DNA of 64,000 nt from NCBI RefSeq assembly GCF_000744775.1, contig NZ_JQMP01000001.1, forward strand, positions 1-64,000, given 5' to 3'. Under the pieces are notes generated by a model. The model was not told the origin of the DNA, ran no database searches, and worked only from the letters and a program-made list of their open reading frames with translations. Of the stretch, positions 26,091 through 35,249 are shown piece by piece (the first letter of the stretch is position 1; the number at the start of each line of letters is the position of its first letter). Origin of the DNA: Thermorudis peleae (GTDB lineage Bacteria; Chloroflexota; Chloroflexia; Thermomicrobiales; Thermomicrobiaceae). The position numbers and the translations under genes are program-made.

Positions 26091-27124
26091 CTGCCTCCTT
26101 GTCTGGCAGGAACGGTGAGGGCGAGACCGTATCGGTAAACCGGGTGCAAGTGGGGAATAGCGGGGCGGACGTCAACCAGCGTGCCACGCACGGGCGTGGT
26201 AGCTGGCTGGACGATGACTCCTCCCTCAGTCAGCATCCGAACGGTACGACGACGGTAGCGTGTGCCGTCTGGGGCAGTGATCCAGCCACCACGGACGAGG
26301 AAGTCGTAGCGGGCGCCCGGCCCGAGCACGCCCGCCTCTAGCTCTTCACGCCGTGGGGCATAGAGGGAAAGTAGTACGGCCTGGCTTTCTGCGGGCAGGT
26401 CAGGTAGGATGAGATCCTCACCAACCGTCACGTGAAATGCCCCGTAGCCGATGCTCCGCAGCCCGCCGAGGCCGAGCTCACCGAGTTCTGCCAGCGCGCG
26501 CTCAATTGTGGGTTGCCATTGTCGATCGCGCCACGCGATAAAAAGTGCAAGCCCACACGCTGGGGCAAACTGGAGCCGCCCGGCGAAGTAGAGAGCCGAA
26601 GCATTGCTTGCGCGATCGAGGGTGACACGGGGGACGGCGACACGCCGCCAAAACCAGCCACCGTCGGCAGGAATAGGCGGCAGGTGAGCAGCGGCTGCCG
26701 GTGTAAGTCCAACATCGCCGTCGGCCGTGATCTGCTCTGCAGCTAGTGCTTGCCGTAATGCTGGCTCGTCCCTGCGTACCCACAACGCAAATAGGTCTGA
26801 CGAAATAAAGCGGACAGACTGCCAACGCTTGCGCAGGGCATCGGGGAGTTCCGCTGGGAGGGGGAGCAGAGGTCGTGGCAGGAAGCGTACAGTCCCAGCA
26901 AACGGGAAGCCAAACGAGAGCAAAAAAGGCGGTTCCCCCTGGTGGAAGGCGTCGAGCAGCCGGCCGAGTTCGTTATCGCCCCAGCCTAGCCGTAAGGCCC
27001 AGCAAAGGGCACTGAAGAGGGTATCGGAGTGGGCGAGGTCAGCAGTCTCTTCAATCCCAATGCCTCGTTCGGCCAAATGCACTGGCCCGGTGAAGTGGAG
27101 TTGGTAACACGTTAGCTGTGGCAT
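26087..27124 (-). CDS. csm4: Type III-A CRISPR RAMP protein Csm4
   Basis: The 345-residue product has the Csm4 N-terminus (YQLHFTGPVHLAERGIG, then HSDTLFSALCWAL), a central FAGRLQF strand and the second glycine-rich loop LGLGGLRSIGYGAF. Csm4 binds the crRNA 5' tag and contacts Cas10 at the foot of the complex. It is linked by overlapping codons to csm3 upstream and csm5 downstream. Confidence 0.9.
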   Translation of the reverse strand: MPQLTCYQLHFTGPVHLAERGIGIEETADLAHSDTLFSALCWALRLGWGDNELGRLLDAFHQGEPPFLLSFGFPFAGTVRFLPRPLLPLPAELPDALRKRWQSVRFISSDLFALWVRRDEPALRQALAAEQITADGDVGLTPAAAAHLPPIPADGGWFWRRVAVPRVTLDRASNASALYFAGRLQFAPACGLALFIAWRDRQWQPTIERALAELGELGLGGLRSIGYGAFHVTVGEDLILPDLPAESQAVLLSLYAPRREELEAGVLGPGARYDFLVRGGWITAPDGTRYRRRTVRMLTEGGVIVQPATTPVRGTLVDVRPAIPHLHPVYRYGLALTVPARQGGR

Positions 27125-27954
27125 TATGCCAAGTCCCGTGTCGTGACTAGAATGGTGCTGGTGAGCCAGGCGACTGTCTCATCAAGCTGTTGCAAGAGCG
27201 CATCGACGCTGGGGAATGTGCGCGTTGGGAGTGTCTCACGCGGCTTATCATACTGCTCACGTGGTTTGGCCAGCAGCGTAATGTCAGAGAACGCGACCTT
27301 GCCGCTGCCGCGCGAACCGTAGCCGCCGAGGTAGTCATCTTCGAGCAGTTGGAGCGCGCGGGCAACAATGCGAAACCGCTCGAAATCCTCGGGCTCATAG
27401 ATGGTGTAGACCATCTCACAGGCAAAGCGTGCACCAGCAGGCACGCGTTCGACTTGGCGCGGCGTTGCCGCCGACGTGACTCGGTCAATTGCCGCCTCCC
27501 ATTTGATCTCCGAATAGGGTAGGTCGAGACGGAGGGCCTCAAGCTCGCGGGCACTTTCGTCGATCAGGAAGGCGTCGCGGACAATGAGTCGAGTAGGAGC
27601 ACTGGGAGCCTGATCGCCGGGCACCCCGAAGACGGGACAGACGGGGCAGGTGTGGTAGTTTGGATTCTGACCATTCTGAGCGAGACAGATATGCAGGTAG
27701 ACATTGTTGATGCGCCAATTGCTGACCAGTCCTTCAATGCGCTCGCTCAGTGAGCGGAGCTTGCCCTTCAGGGCTGAGCCAGGAATGTAGGGCTGATTGG
27801 TGAGCGGGTCGCGGACAACAGGGTTGTCAAGTGCGCCGATTGCGAGTGTGCCGGTTGCCCCACCGATACGGAGGCCGGTTACCGCACGCAGCTGGGCAGT
27901 GAGAATGACCCGGCCGAAAATTGTCGCGCGGCGTGTGGCTGTGCTCGTGCTCAT
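27124..27954 (-). CDS. csm3: Type III-A CRISPR backbone nuclease Csm3
   Basis: The 276-residue product carries GLRIGG and LAIGALDNPVVRDP, where D43 is the aspartate that cuts target RNA every 6 bases in Csm3. It also has PYIPGSALKGKLRS and a zinc-type stretch HTCPVCPVFGVPG. The glycine-rich end GGYGSRGSGKVAF is typical. Csm3 forms the helical backbone along the crRNA. All visible key residues are intact, so target RNA cleavage is expected. Confidence 0.92.
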   Translation of the reverse strand: MSTSTATRRATIFGRVILTAQLRAVTGLRIGGATGTLAIGALDNPVVRDPLTNQPYIPGSALKGKLRSLSERIEGLVSNWRINNVYLHICLAQNGQNPNYHTCPVCPVFGVPGDQAPSAPTRLIVRDAFLIDESARELEALRLDLPYSEIKWEAAIDRVTSAATPRQVERVPAGARFACEMVYTIYEPEDFERFRIVARALQLLEDDYLGGYGSRGSGKVAFSDITLLAKPREQYDKPRETLPTRTFPSVDALLQQLDETVAWLTSTILVTTRDLA

Positions 27955-27971
27955 CTGCTCCCCCTTGACCG

Positions 27972-28484
27972 TTATTGTCCACCGTAGGCGCGGTGGTAGG
28001 CGAGGATTGCCTCAAAGAAATCAACGAAGTGTTGGAACCGTGCGCGATCGCGCTCGACGAGCTGGATCGCTGGGTCGAGCACCTTACGGAGATTGGTGAC
28101 GCCACGCCCTGGAGCGCGAGCGGCTTGGTAGGCGAGCTTGGGCCGGAGCAGTTGCAGTTCCCGATAGGTCGTCTCGTCGAGTTCGGCATTGCTTGGAACA
28201 TGGCCCGCGCGGAGGCGCATATCAAGTTCCCGGACTTTGCCAAAGATCGCCCGAATCTGGCTGGTCGCGAGCGCCTCGGGGCTATTTCGTTTCCCTTCAG
28301 GTTGAGCAAGGTCTTTGCCGATTCGTTCGGCAAGCTCGACAAGCACTTTCGGGTCGCCGTCCACAATCACTTTTTGAAGCTCTTCGGAACTTGGTGGCCG
28401 AAAGCTCCATGACTGTGCTCCGCCTGGTCGCGGTGGGTTGCTGGGACCACGACCCGCCGGTGTGCCGTGTGGTGTGCTGCTCAC
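27972..28484 (-). CDS. csm2: Type III-A CRISPR small subunit Csm2
   Basis: A 170-residue, helical product. Its C-terminal ~120 residues match Csm2 (TSQIRAIFGKVRELDMRL, then LLRPKLAYQAAR and FVDFFEAILAYHRAYGG). The N-terminus is Pro/Gly/Ser-rich and probably flexible. I chose the GTG at 28484 because the end of cas10 supplies AAGGGAGA just upstream; an ATG at 28520 inside cas10 is an alternative. Csm2 forms the inner filament that stabilises the crRNA-target duplex. Confidence 0.87.
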   Translation of the reverse strand: MSSTPHGTPAGRGPSNPPRPGGAQSWSFRPPSSEELQKVIVDGDPKVLVELAERIGKDLAQPEGKRNSPEALATSQIRAIFGKVRELDMRLRAGHVPSNAELDETTYRELQLLRPKLAYQAARAPGRGVTNLRKVLDPAIQLVERDRARFQHFVDFFEAILAYHRAYGGQ

Positions 28485-28486
28485 GC

Positions 28487-30982
28487 CTACTCTCCCTTCC
28501 GTGTCCGCAGTTCTGCCCATCGACTTACCATCGCGAGCGTCTCAATTGCCTCGCTCTCGGCTATGTTCAACAATGCCGCATGAATCTCCTCAATCTGCCG
28601 CTTGGCCGTCGGATCGGCGACTCGTTCCGTGATCCGGCTGAGCGCGTAGGCGGCTTGCCACATCCAACGGCCGTAGACGCGTTGGCCAGGCTGAAGGTGC
28701 CCAGTGCGCCGTGCTGCCTCCTGTGCCTCTCGATAAGATTGGGCAATTGTTCGCAAGGTTTGGATGAGGCTACGAGGCACACCACGCTGCTCGACAAGAG
28801 CAACAAGCAGCTCAACACGATCGCGGGCGCGCTCGAATGTTGGCCAGCTGACGGTTTGCCCCAGAAACGTAACAGCGTTCTTGACCACCCGACCATTCTC
28901 GTGTCGGCGCTTGGCCGCCTCGAGCGCCGCTTTGGCATCGTCTGCTGCACGGTAGAGCGGGTGCTCGACGGGCACGAGCGCTAGTCCTCCTGAGAGGTGG
29001 AGTTCGGGATTGTGGCCGGTATAGTCCTGAAAGTCTTGTTGGATCATCAAGGCAACGTCCGGCATCATATCCCAGGCACCGACCAGGAAGAGATCGTCGC
29101 CGCCGGAATAGACGATGTAAACCCGAGGCTGCTCGCGGTTCTGTTGGTGAGCAAGTGCGGCAAGCCAGCCTTCAAAGAAGAGGCGCAGGGATGTGCTCAA
29201 GCTCGCAAGCCGGGACAGCGTTGCTCGGTCTTTAAGGCCTTGGCTGAAGATAGCGCCGAGGTTGTCGACGTCCATCCGCAAGACGCTTAACGCTTTGGCG
29301 CCCTGAGCAGTCTCGGCAATGTGCTCAAAGTCGATCACCTTCCCGTACGCGTCACGTGGGACAACGTTGGCAATGAGGGCGAAGCTCAAGCCAATCGTCC
29401 CACTCGCTTCAGCGACGTCGAGGGCGGGACCAGTGAGAAAGTCAGTGGCATCGAGGCGGAAGAGTGTGCCGGGTCCTTGACTGACGAGACGGCGCAATGC
29501 TTGCTCGTCTGCAAGGAGTTGCACGGCGAATCCCAGCCCATTGAGCAATCCGGTGTAGCGGGCGCGTTCGAGTTCTGAAGCAGGCAACGCTGGTTCGACC
29601 TCACGCAGAAAGAGCCAACGGGCCTGGCAGAGTTGCTCGCCCAGGTCGCGAAAACTGGCGCACCGCGAGCAGAGCACTGTCCCGTCTTCGAGAGTGATTG
29701 CCCCAATCGCCTCGCGTCGGCAACTGCTGCACAACGGCTCGGGGCCACCAGCGCCGTAGGGGGTAAACAGGCTTGTAAACTGCTCAGCTGGTTCGAGGGC
29801 GCTGAACTTCCGGTATTTCTCCTGGCTAAGCGCTGCATGGAGTGCTGCCCATACATCCTTGAGCGCGCCAGCGCGCGTGAATTGGTTGAAGGGGATCGGG
29901 TGGTGCGCGAGTGCTACATAGAGATCGCCGTCGTAGGTGGCGAGGAGCAGGCGATCGAGTGTGCGCCGGAGGTCAGTCAGCTGCTGGTCGCTCAGTGCGG
30001 GCGTGATAAGGTAGAAGCGGCCCCCGCCGGCATAGAGCAGGTTGGTGATCGGCAGCGCGAGTTGGCGTAAGATCCATCGGGCGACGGTCTCGGTCACGAG
30101 CTGCAGGGCAAAGGAGCGGCCACGCAGGCTGCGGGCTGCTCCAGTAGACGTAATGGTGTACAGAAACCGCTGGATACCGGTGATGTCTCCAGCGAGGAGG
30201 GCGATGCGTGCCGTGGCCATGATATCGCTCTGGCGTGTCCACAACGCGTCAAGCGTCGCCTCGTCGACTGCACTGCGGAAGAGTGCCGCGGCAAGGGCGC
30301 AGGTAATGCGGCTATGGTCGTAGAGCGAAATATCTGGCACGGTCCGGTAGTAGGCGGAGGGGATACACCAGGTGTACTTATGCAGCAAGGCAAGCAGCGT
30401 GGTAAACCGAGCGTCGAAGCTGAGTGTAGCGGGGAGTTGGCGGACGTCGTTGATGAAGTCTTGCCAGAGTTTCCGGTAGCATTGTCGCTCGTCCCTGCGG
30501 GATAGCGGTTGCGGGTGGGGAAAGAGCACATCACGACTGACCTGCAGGGGATGAAGGCGCACATAAGTGGGGGAGCTTGCATGCTCATCGTCAAGGTGCA
30601 CGTAGCCGAAGATACTGTGCAATTGTTGTTGGCCGGGCTGCTGCGCGCTCCAGACTTGCCCGCCTCCACGATACTGCGCGCTTGGCTCGCTCTGTTCCTC
30701 GTCTTCGCGCTCGCTTGCTGAGAGGTGGTCAGCCACGGCGACCAGCTTGGTGATCCAGTCTTGCGGCTGGTGGTGCGTGAGGACAGACCAGGCGGCTTCC
30801 TGCCAGTCGGGCAGCCACTGCTCGAGAAAGGCAGCACTCCAGCAGGCATGCTTGCCATGTCGGCCGTACGTTTTGGCGTCAAATTCGGCGTAACGTGGAG
30901 GGACAGGTTCGCCAGTACGCTGCCAGAATTTGCCAATGTCATGGAAAAGGCTTGCAACGAGAAGGCGCTCCCACTCCTGCAT
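28487..30982 (-). CDS. cas10: Type III-A CRISPR Cas10/Csm1
   Basis: The 831-residue product begins with an HD nuclease domain (SLFHDIGKF, H14-D15) for single-stranded DNA cleavage. It has a CxxC...CxxC zinc cluster near residues 416-437 (LCSSC, LCSRC), and the palm polymerase motif SGGDDLF with GGDD at 627-630, which makes cyclic oligoadenylate in type III systems. Both active sites look intact. I start at ATG 30982, 34 bases after a good promoter's expected start point; a longer frame to 31147 has no conserved residues. It is the first gene of the csm operon. Confidence 0.94.
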   Translation of the reverse strand: MQEWERLLVASLFHDIGKFWQRTGEPVPPRYAEFDAKTYGRHGKHACWSAAFLEQWLPDWQEAAWSVLTHHQPQDWITKLVAVADHLSASEREDEEQSEPSAQYRGGGQVWSAQQPGQQQLHSIFGYVHLDDEHASSPTYVRLHPLQVSRDVLFPHPQPLSRRDERQCYRKLWQDFINDVRQLPATLSFDARFTTLLALLHKYTWCIPSAYYRTVPDISLYDHSRITCALAAALFRSAVDEATLDALWTRQSDIMATARIALLAGDITGIQRFLYTITSTGAARSLRGRSFALQLVTETVARWILRQLALPITNLLYAGGGRFYLITPALSDQQLTDLRRTLDRLLLATYDGDLYVALAHHPIPFNQFTRAGALKDVWAALHAALSQEKYRKFSALEPAEQFTSLFTPYGAGGPEPLCSSCRREAIGAITLEDGTVLCSRCASFRDLGEQLCQARWLFLREVEPALPASELERARYTGLLNGLGFAVQLLADEQALRRLVSQGPGTLFRLDATDFLTGPALDVAEASGTIGLSFALIANVVPRDAYGKVIDFEHIAETAQGAKALSVLRMDVDNLGAIFSQGLKDRATLSRLASLSTSLRLFFEGWLAALAHQQNREQPRVYIVYSGGDDLFLVGAWDMMPDVALMIQQDFQDYTGHNPELHLSGGLALVPVEHPLYRAADDAKAALEAAKRRHENGRVVKNAVTFLGQTVSWPTFERARDRVELLVALVEQRGVPRSLIQTLRTIAQSYREAQEAARRTGHLQPGQRVYGRWMWQAAYALSRITERVADPTAKRQIEEIHAALLNIAESEAIETLAMVSRWAELRTRKGE

Positions 30983-31022
30983 GGCTATTCCCGCATTCCC
31001 ATCATCGTCAGTTAGCAGGCGC

Positions 31023-31051
31023 AATCTAGCTGATGATTTGTGTGCTGTCAA
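31023..31051 (-). promoter_or_regulatory. Promoter of the type III-A operon
   Basis: On the minus strand TTGACA (31051-31046), exactly 17 bases, then TAGATT (31028-31023). The ATG of cas10 lies about 40 bases downstream of the -10 box. It is one of the best promoter matches in the window. Confidence 0.65.
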
Positions 31052-31231
31052 GAGCCTGTTGGCCAGCACGTATCGGCGCTGGGTAGAGGAGTCCTGGAAG
31101 TGCTGTGCATGGCTGCGTATGCCGTGTTGAGCACCGAGGCATGGCACAATAGGAGCAGCCGCTGAGTGCGAAAGCGGTGAGGGGGTAGAGCAGCGCGTAT
31201 TCCTTGGTCTATCCGACAGGAGCGGAAGGCG

Positions 31232-31636
31232 ATGGCCGAACGAGCAACCCTGTTTCTCTCCACGCGATTGCCCCCTGAGCGGGCTGCGAAGAAGGCGAAG
31301 GCCCAGCTATCGCCTGAAGACGACTTGGCCCTGCAGGAGCAACGTTGCCGTGCCTATGCCAGCCGCTGGCAGTATCAAGTGACGGATGTCTACCGCGAGG
31401 TGTTGCCGGACTTACCCGAACAGCGGCCTGAGCTGAAGGCGTTGCGTACGGCGATGTGGTTGCGTCGCTACGATGTCGTCGTCGTGTACTCCCCAGACCG
31501 GCTCTACCTTGACCCCGACCGCGTTGCGCGATTCCTTGAAGAAGCCCGCGTGCTGGGCATGCGGGTGGAATTCCTCGACGTTCCTGAGCCATATGTCTGG
31601 GTCGTGAAAGAGCATGGTTGGCCGCGGCGAGAATAG
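31232..31636 (+). CDS. Stand-alone resolvase-domain (serine recombinase-like) protein
   Basis: The 134-residue product aligns with the N-terminal catalytic domain of serine recombinases: LFLSTRL with a candidate nucleophile S10, QEQRCRAYA, RYDVVVVYSPDRLYLDPDRV and LGMRVEFLD. The usual YxRVS start is altered, and the DNA-binding C-terminus is absent. It could therefore be a remnant, a regulator, or a domain that works with another protein. It is divergent from the cas10 operon and precedes the Yip1-type gene by 17 bases. Confidence 0.75.
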   Translation: MAERATLFLSTRLPPERAAKKAKAQLSPEDDLALQEQRCRAYASRWQYQVTDVYREVLPDLPEQRPELKALRTAMWLRRYDVVVVYSPDRLYLDPDRVARFLEEARVLGMRVEFLDVPEPYVWVVKEHGWPRRE

Positions 31637-31653
31637 GGAGTGGAAGTACCAGA

Positions 31654-32184
31654 ATGCTCCTGCGCTGGATTATCGGGGTTATTCGCTTCGATCCCGAGGT
31701 ATACCGCGAGCTCAAGGATGACTACACGGCGACGTTGCCGGCGATCCTCTTTGTCGCGTTGATTGCACTGATCAGCGCCCTGCCGTCGTTCCTGTTCTCC
31801 GGGAAGGGCTTACCGATCTTCTTTCAGACGGCTGCCTCGGCGTTCAGTGCCTGGGTGACGATCGTGCTCCTCGCCTTCATCCTTGGGGCGAAAGCGTTGC
31901 CTGGGCCGGAGACGAATGTAACCGTCGCCGCGTTGGTCCGGACCTTAGGCTTTGCCCAGGCGCCGGGCCTTGTTTTGGTGCTCGCACTTGTGCCAGGTGC
32001 CTCGCTTGGCATCGCCTCGCTCGTGTTGATCTGGGTCTTCTTCACCAACTTGTATGCCTTACGAGAAACGCTGAGCGTCAGCACAAGTCGTGCACTGCTG
32101 GTAACCGTGCTCGCGTTTCTCGGCTACATGTTTGTGCTCGGCCCGATGATCTCAACATTGGTAGCCGGCCCAAATGCTGCCTAA
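31654..32184 (+). CDS. Yip1-domain-like membrane protein
   Basis: The 176-residue product has a short cytosolic start (VIRFDPEVYRELKDD), then five hydrophobic segments across about residues 28-170, the pattern of bacterial Yip1-domain proteins. Function is unknown. An ATG at 31654 with GGAAG upstream is chosen over earlier codons inside the resolvase gene. It is followed after 18 bases by the Lon-like gene, so the two are probably in one operon. Confidence 0.7.
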   Translation: MLLRWIIGVIRFDPEVYRELKDDYTATLPAILFVALIALISALPSFLFSGKGLPIFFQTAASAFSAWVTIVLLAFILGAKALPGPETNVTVAALVRTLGFAQAPGLVLVLALVPGASLGIASLVLIWVFFTNLYALRETLSVSTSRALLVTVLAFLGYMFVLGPMISTLVAGPNAA

Positions 32185-32202
32185 TCCGGGGGAGGAACGA
32201 GG

Positions 32203-34761
32203 ATGACGCAGGGGGATCCGCAGGCCAATCCGGCGATGCTCGCTCAACGCGCCGCGCTCACGCCAGCGCAACTTCGGCGCACGCTTGATCCAGCAACCTT
32301 GCCGTTTACTACCACGGCGGAGGTCGATCCGCTTGAAGGGCTCATTGGCCAGCCGCGAGCGACCGAAGCCCTTGATTTCGGCGTTGGGGTGACTGCGTAC
32401 GGCTATAACCTCTACGTCTCGGGCCGGCCGGGGTCAGGGCGCGAAAGCACTGTACGGCGTTTTCTCGAAGAGTATGCGCAATCGCTACCAACCCCGCCGG
32501 ACTGGGTCTACGTGTATAACTTTGCTGATGCCGATCAGCCACTCGCGCTCGCGTTGCCAGCAGGCCGTGGGGCACAGCTAGCACGCGACCTCGACGAGTT
32601 TATTCGTGCAGCCCAGCGGGTCATCCCCCGCGCTTTTGAGAGCGAAGAGTATGACCGGCGGCGTCAACAGTTGCTCAATCACTTGAACGAGCAGCGTGAG
32701 GCGCGCTGGCGAGCGCTTGAAGAGCTAGCGCGCCAACTCGGGTTTGCCGTCCAAGTCACCCCTGCTGGCGTGGTGACGGTCCCTCTGATCAACGGCCAGC
32801 CGTTGACGCCTGAGCAGTTCCAGCTCTTGCCTCCAGCACTTCAGCAAGACATCGAGCGACGTGGACAGCCGCTGCAGGAGGCGATTGCGCGTACGCTGCG
32901 AGAAGTGCGGCAACTTGAAAAAGACGCAGCTGAGCAGCTCCGCCAGCTCAATCGCAATGTCGCGCTCTTTGCTATCGGTACGCTCTTTGACGAACTCCAC
33001 GAGCGCTATGCCGACTTGCCCGATGTTGCGCGGTTCCTCGAGCAGATTCGTGAAGATATTCCCGAGCATCTTGACGATTTCCTCGTCCAGCAGCCGGCGG
33101 AGGTGCCTGCACCGCTGGCCCAGATGCAACTCCTGCAACAGCAGGAGCATTTAGCGCGCTATCGCGTCAACGTTCTGGTTGACAACAGTACGACGCGTGG
33201 AGCGCCAGTCATCTTCGAGCGCACGCCGGGCTACTACAACCTCGTTGGGCGCATCGAGTATCGCGCCTTGTTCGGGGCTATGGTCACTGATTTCCACCTT
33301 ATCCGGCCGGGAAGCCTGCACCGGGCAAATGGCGGTTTCCTTGTCCTTCACCTAGCCGATTTGCTGCGAGATCCCTTCGCATGGGATGCGTTGAAGCGTG
33401 CGCTCACTACCCGCCAGATCGTGATCGAGAATTTGGGGAGCCAGTACACCCCTGTGCCGACGACGACGCTGCGCCCACAGCCAATACCGCTCTCCGTCAA
33501 AGTCGTGCTCATCGGCACGCCAATGCTCTATAGCATCCTCTCGGCAGTTGATGAAACGTTCAAGGAACTCTTTCGGGTTCGCGCCGATTTCTCGCCCGAT
33601 CTCCCCTGGGACGACGATCATGTCCGTGGCTATGCCGCGTTTATCAGTCGTGTTGTTCGCGAAAATTCCTTGCGCCATTTCGACCGCGGGGCCGTGGCCC
33701 GGGTGATTGAGTACGGTGCGCGGCTCGTTGAGCATCAGCGACGGCTCTCGGCACAATTGCTTGAAATCGCCAACCTCGTCACCGAAGCGAGCTACTGGGC
33801 CGGGCGTGCCGGCCACGAGGTTGTGACCGCAACCGACGTCGACGAGGCCATTCGCCATAAGATCTACCGCTCGAACCTGATCGAGGAGCGCATTCGCGAT
33901 CTCATTGCTGATGACACGATTATGATCGAGACGAGCGGCGCCCGAGTCGGCCAAATCAATGGGCTATCGGTCATCGATTTAGGCGACTATGCCTTTGGTC
34001 GGCCAACTCGGATCACAACTCGCGTCGCCCTTGGGCGTGGGGCGCTGGTGAGCATCGAACGCGAGATTGCGCTCTCCGGGCCGATCCATTCGAAGGGCTT
34101 TCTCATCTTGTCCAACTACCTGATGGGCATGTACGCGCAAGATTTCCCCCTCTCGATTAGCGCCTCGATCACCTTCGAGCAGGCGTACGAGGAGATTGAG
34201 GGCGATTCGGCCTCGTCCGCTGAACTCTACGCCTTGCTTTCAGCCCTGGCCGATGTTCCCATCAACCAAGGCATTGCGGTGACCGGCTCCGTGAACCAGC
34301 ATGGTGAAATCCAGGCCATTGGTGGGGTAAATGAGAAAATTGAGGGCTTCTTTGCCGTCTGTAAGGCGAAAGGACTGACGGGCGACCAGGGCGTGATCAT
34401 CCCCGTTGCGAACGTGCAAAACTTGATGCTCTCGCAAGAGGTCATTGACGCTGTCGCTGCCGGGCAGTTTCACATCTGGGCAGTGCGAACCGTCGATGAA
34501 GGAATCGCGATTCTGACTGGAATGCCCGCCGGTGAGCGCGGCCCAGATGGCTCGTTCCCGGAGGGCACTGTCCACCGGCGAGTCGTTGATCGCCTGCGCG
34601 AGTACGCTGAGCGGCTGCGTGATTTTGGACGCGGGCCGGTAAGCGGCGACCAGCACACTGAGGCTCCCGCTGCCCCTGCTGCATCACCTGCCTCTGAACC
34701 GTCAACTGGCAGCAAATCATCCCTGCGCTTGCGAAGTACGCGGACAGGAGTGCGCGGGTGA
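32203..34761 (+). CDS. Lon-like ATP-dependent protease (LonB-type, AAA_32 family)
   Basis: The 852-residue product begins with an AAA-like domain whose P-loop is SGRPGSGRES (residues ~73-82), with arginine where lysine is usual. A helical insert follows at about 130-300 (Gln/Glu-rich, coiled coil likely). The C-terminal Lon protease domain carries a Ser-Lys dyad: S669 in EGDSASSAE and K712 in GVNEKIEGFF, 43 residues apart as in Lon. There is no N-terminal Lon domain or membrane segment. It probably degrades damaged or regulatory proteins. GGGGAGG stands before the ATG. The C-terminal ~50 residues are low-complexity. Confidence 0.9.
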   Translation: MTQGDPQANPAMLAQRAALTPAQLRRTLDPATLPFTTTAEVDPLEGLIGQPRATEALDFGVGVTAYGYNLYVSGRPGSGRESTVRRFLEEYAQSLPTPPDWVYVYNFADADQPLALALPAGRGAQLARDLDEFIRAAQRVIPRAFESEEYDRRRQQLLNHLNEQREARWRALEELARQLGFAVQVTPAGVVTVPLINGQPLTPEQFQLLPPALQQDIERRGQPLQEAIARTLREVRQLEKDAAEQLRQLNRNVALFAIGTLFDELHERYADLPDVARFLEQIREDIPEHLDDFLVQQPAEVPAPLAQMQLLQQQEHLARYRVNVLVDNSTTRGAPVIFERTPGYYNLVGRIEYRALFGAMVTDFHLIRPGSLHRANGGFLVLHLADLLRDPFAWDALKRALTTRQIVIENLGSQYTPVPTTTLRPQPIPLSVKVVLIGTPMLYSILSAVDETFKELFRVRADFSPDLPWDDDHVRGYAAFISRVVRENSLRHFDRGAVARVIEYGARLVEHQRRLSAQLLEIANLVTEASYWAGRAGHEVVTATDVDEAIRHKIYRSNLIEERIRDLIADDTIMIETSGARVGQINGLSVIDLGDYAFGRPTRITTRVALGRGALVSIEREIALSGPIHSKGFLILSNYLMGMYAQDFPLSISASITFEQAYEEIEGDSASSAELYALLSALADVPINQGIAVTGSVNQHGEIQAIGGVNEKIEGFFAVCKAKGLTGDQGVIIPVANVQNLMLSQEVIDAVAAGQFHIWAVRTVDEGIAILTGMPAGERGPDGSFPEGTVHRRVVDRLREYAERLRDFGRGPVSGDQHTEAPAAPAASPASEPSTGSKSSLRLRSTRTGVRG

Positions 34762-35249
34762 TAGACATACGCTGGGGTGACGTGCTCTTTCTCCTGACGT
34801 TCTTCATCATCCCCTTACTGATTCTGCTTGGTTGCGTGTTGCTCTGGCGTTCCCTCACGCCTCAGACAGGCCAGCATGGGGTACACACTGAGGGTGAAGG
34901 ATTTGGCGCCGTGCAGGAGTTGTCATCCGTGTCCCAGGAGCCGCCAACGGCGACTCCTGCTGAGAGCCAGGATCAGGATGATACAACTGTTCTGCCTGCG
35001 TCAGCGATGCTGACAGAAGCGGGTGCAGAGGAGCAGTCCCCTGAGCCGTCGCCGAACATGGAGTCGGCTGCGTCCACGACGGTGGCCTTCCCTGCAGTGC
35101 CAGCGGAATCGCCTCAGCCGGCTGCTTCGCAACCGCCAGCAAACCAGAATGCGATGCGGCTCGACGCGCAAGCAGTGCGAGTGCGCCGACGCCGGCGAGT
35201 TCGGCGTTCACAGCCAACACCGCGCGAGCATGACCAGCGTACTCGCTAG
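34758..35249 (+). CDS. Single-pass membrane protein with long disordered, basic-ended tail
   Basis: The 163-residue product starts at a GTG overlapping the previous stop (GTGA). It has one hydrophobic span near residues 9-30 (LLTFFIIPLLILLGCVLLW), a Pro/Ser/Glu-rich tail, and a very basic end [14 protein letters not shown]. No family recognised. Overlap suggests coexpression with the Lon-like protease. Its stop overlaps the convergent lysC stop by 4 bases. Confidence 0.65.
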   Translation: MIDIRWGDVLFLLTFFIIPLLILLGCVLLWRSLTPQTGQHGVHTEGEGFGAVQELSSVSQEPPTATPAESQDQDDTTVLPASAMLTEAGAEEQSPEPSPNMESAASTTVAFPAVPAESPQPAASQPPANQNAMRLDAQAVRVRRRRRVRRSQPTPREHDQRTR

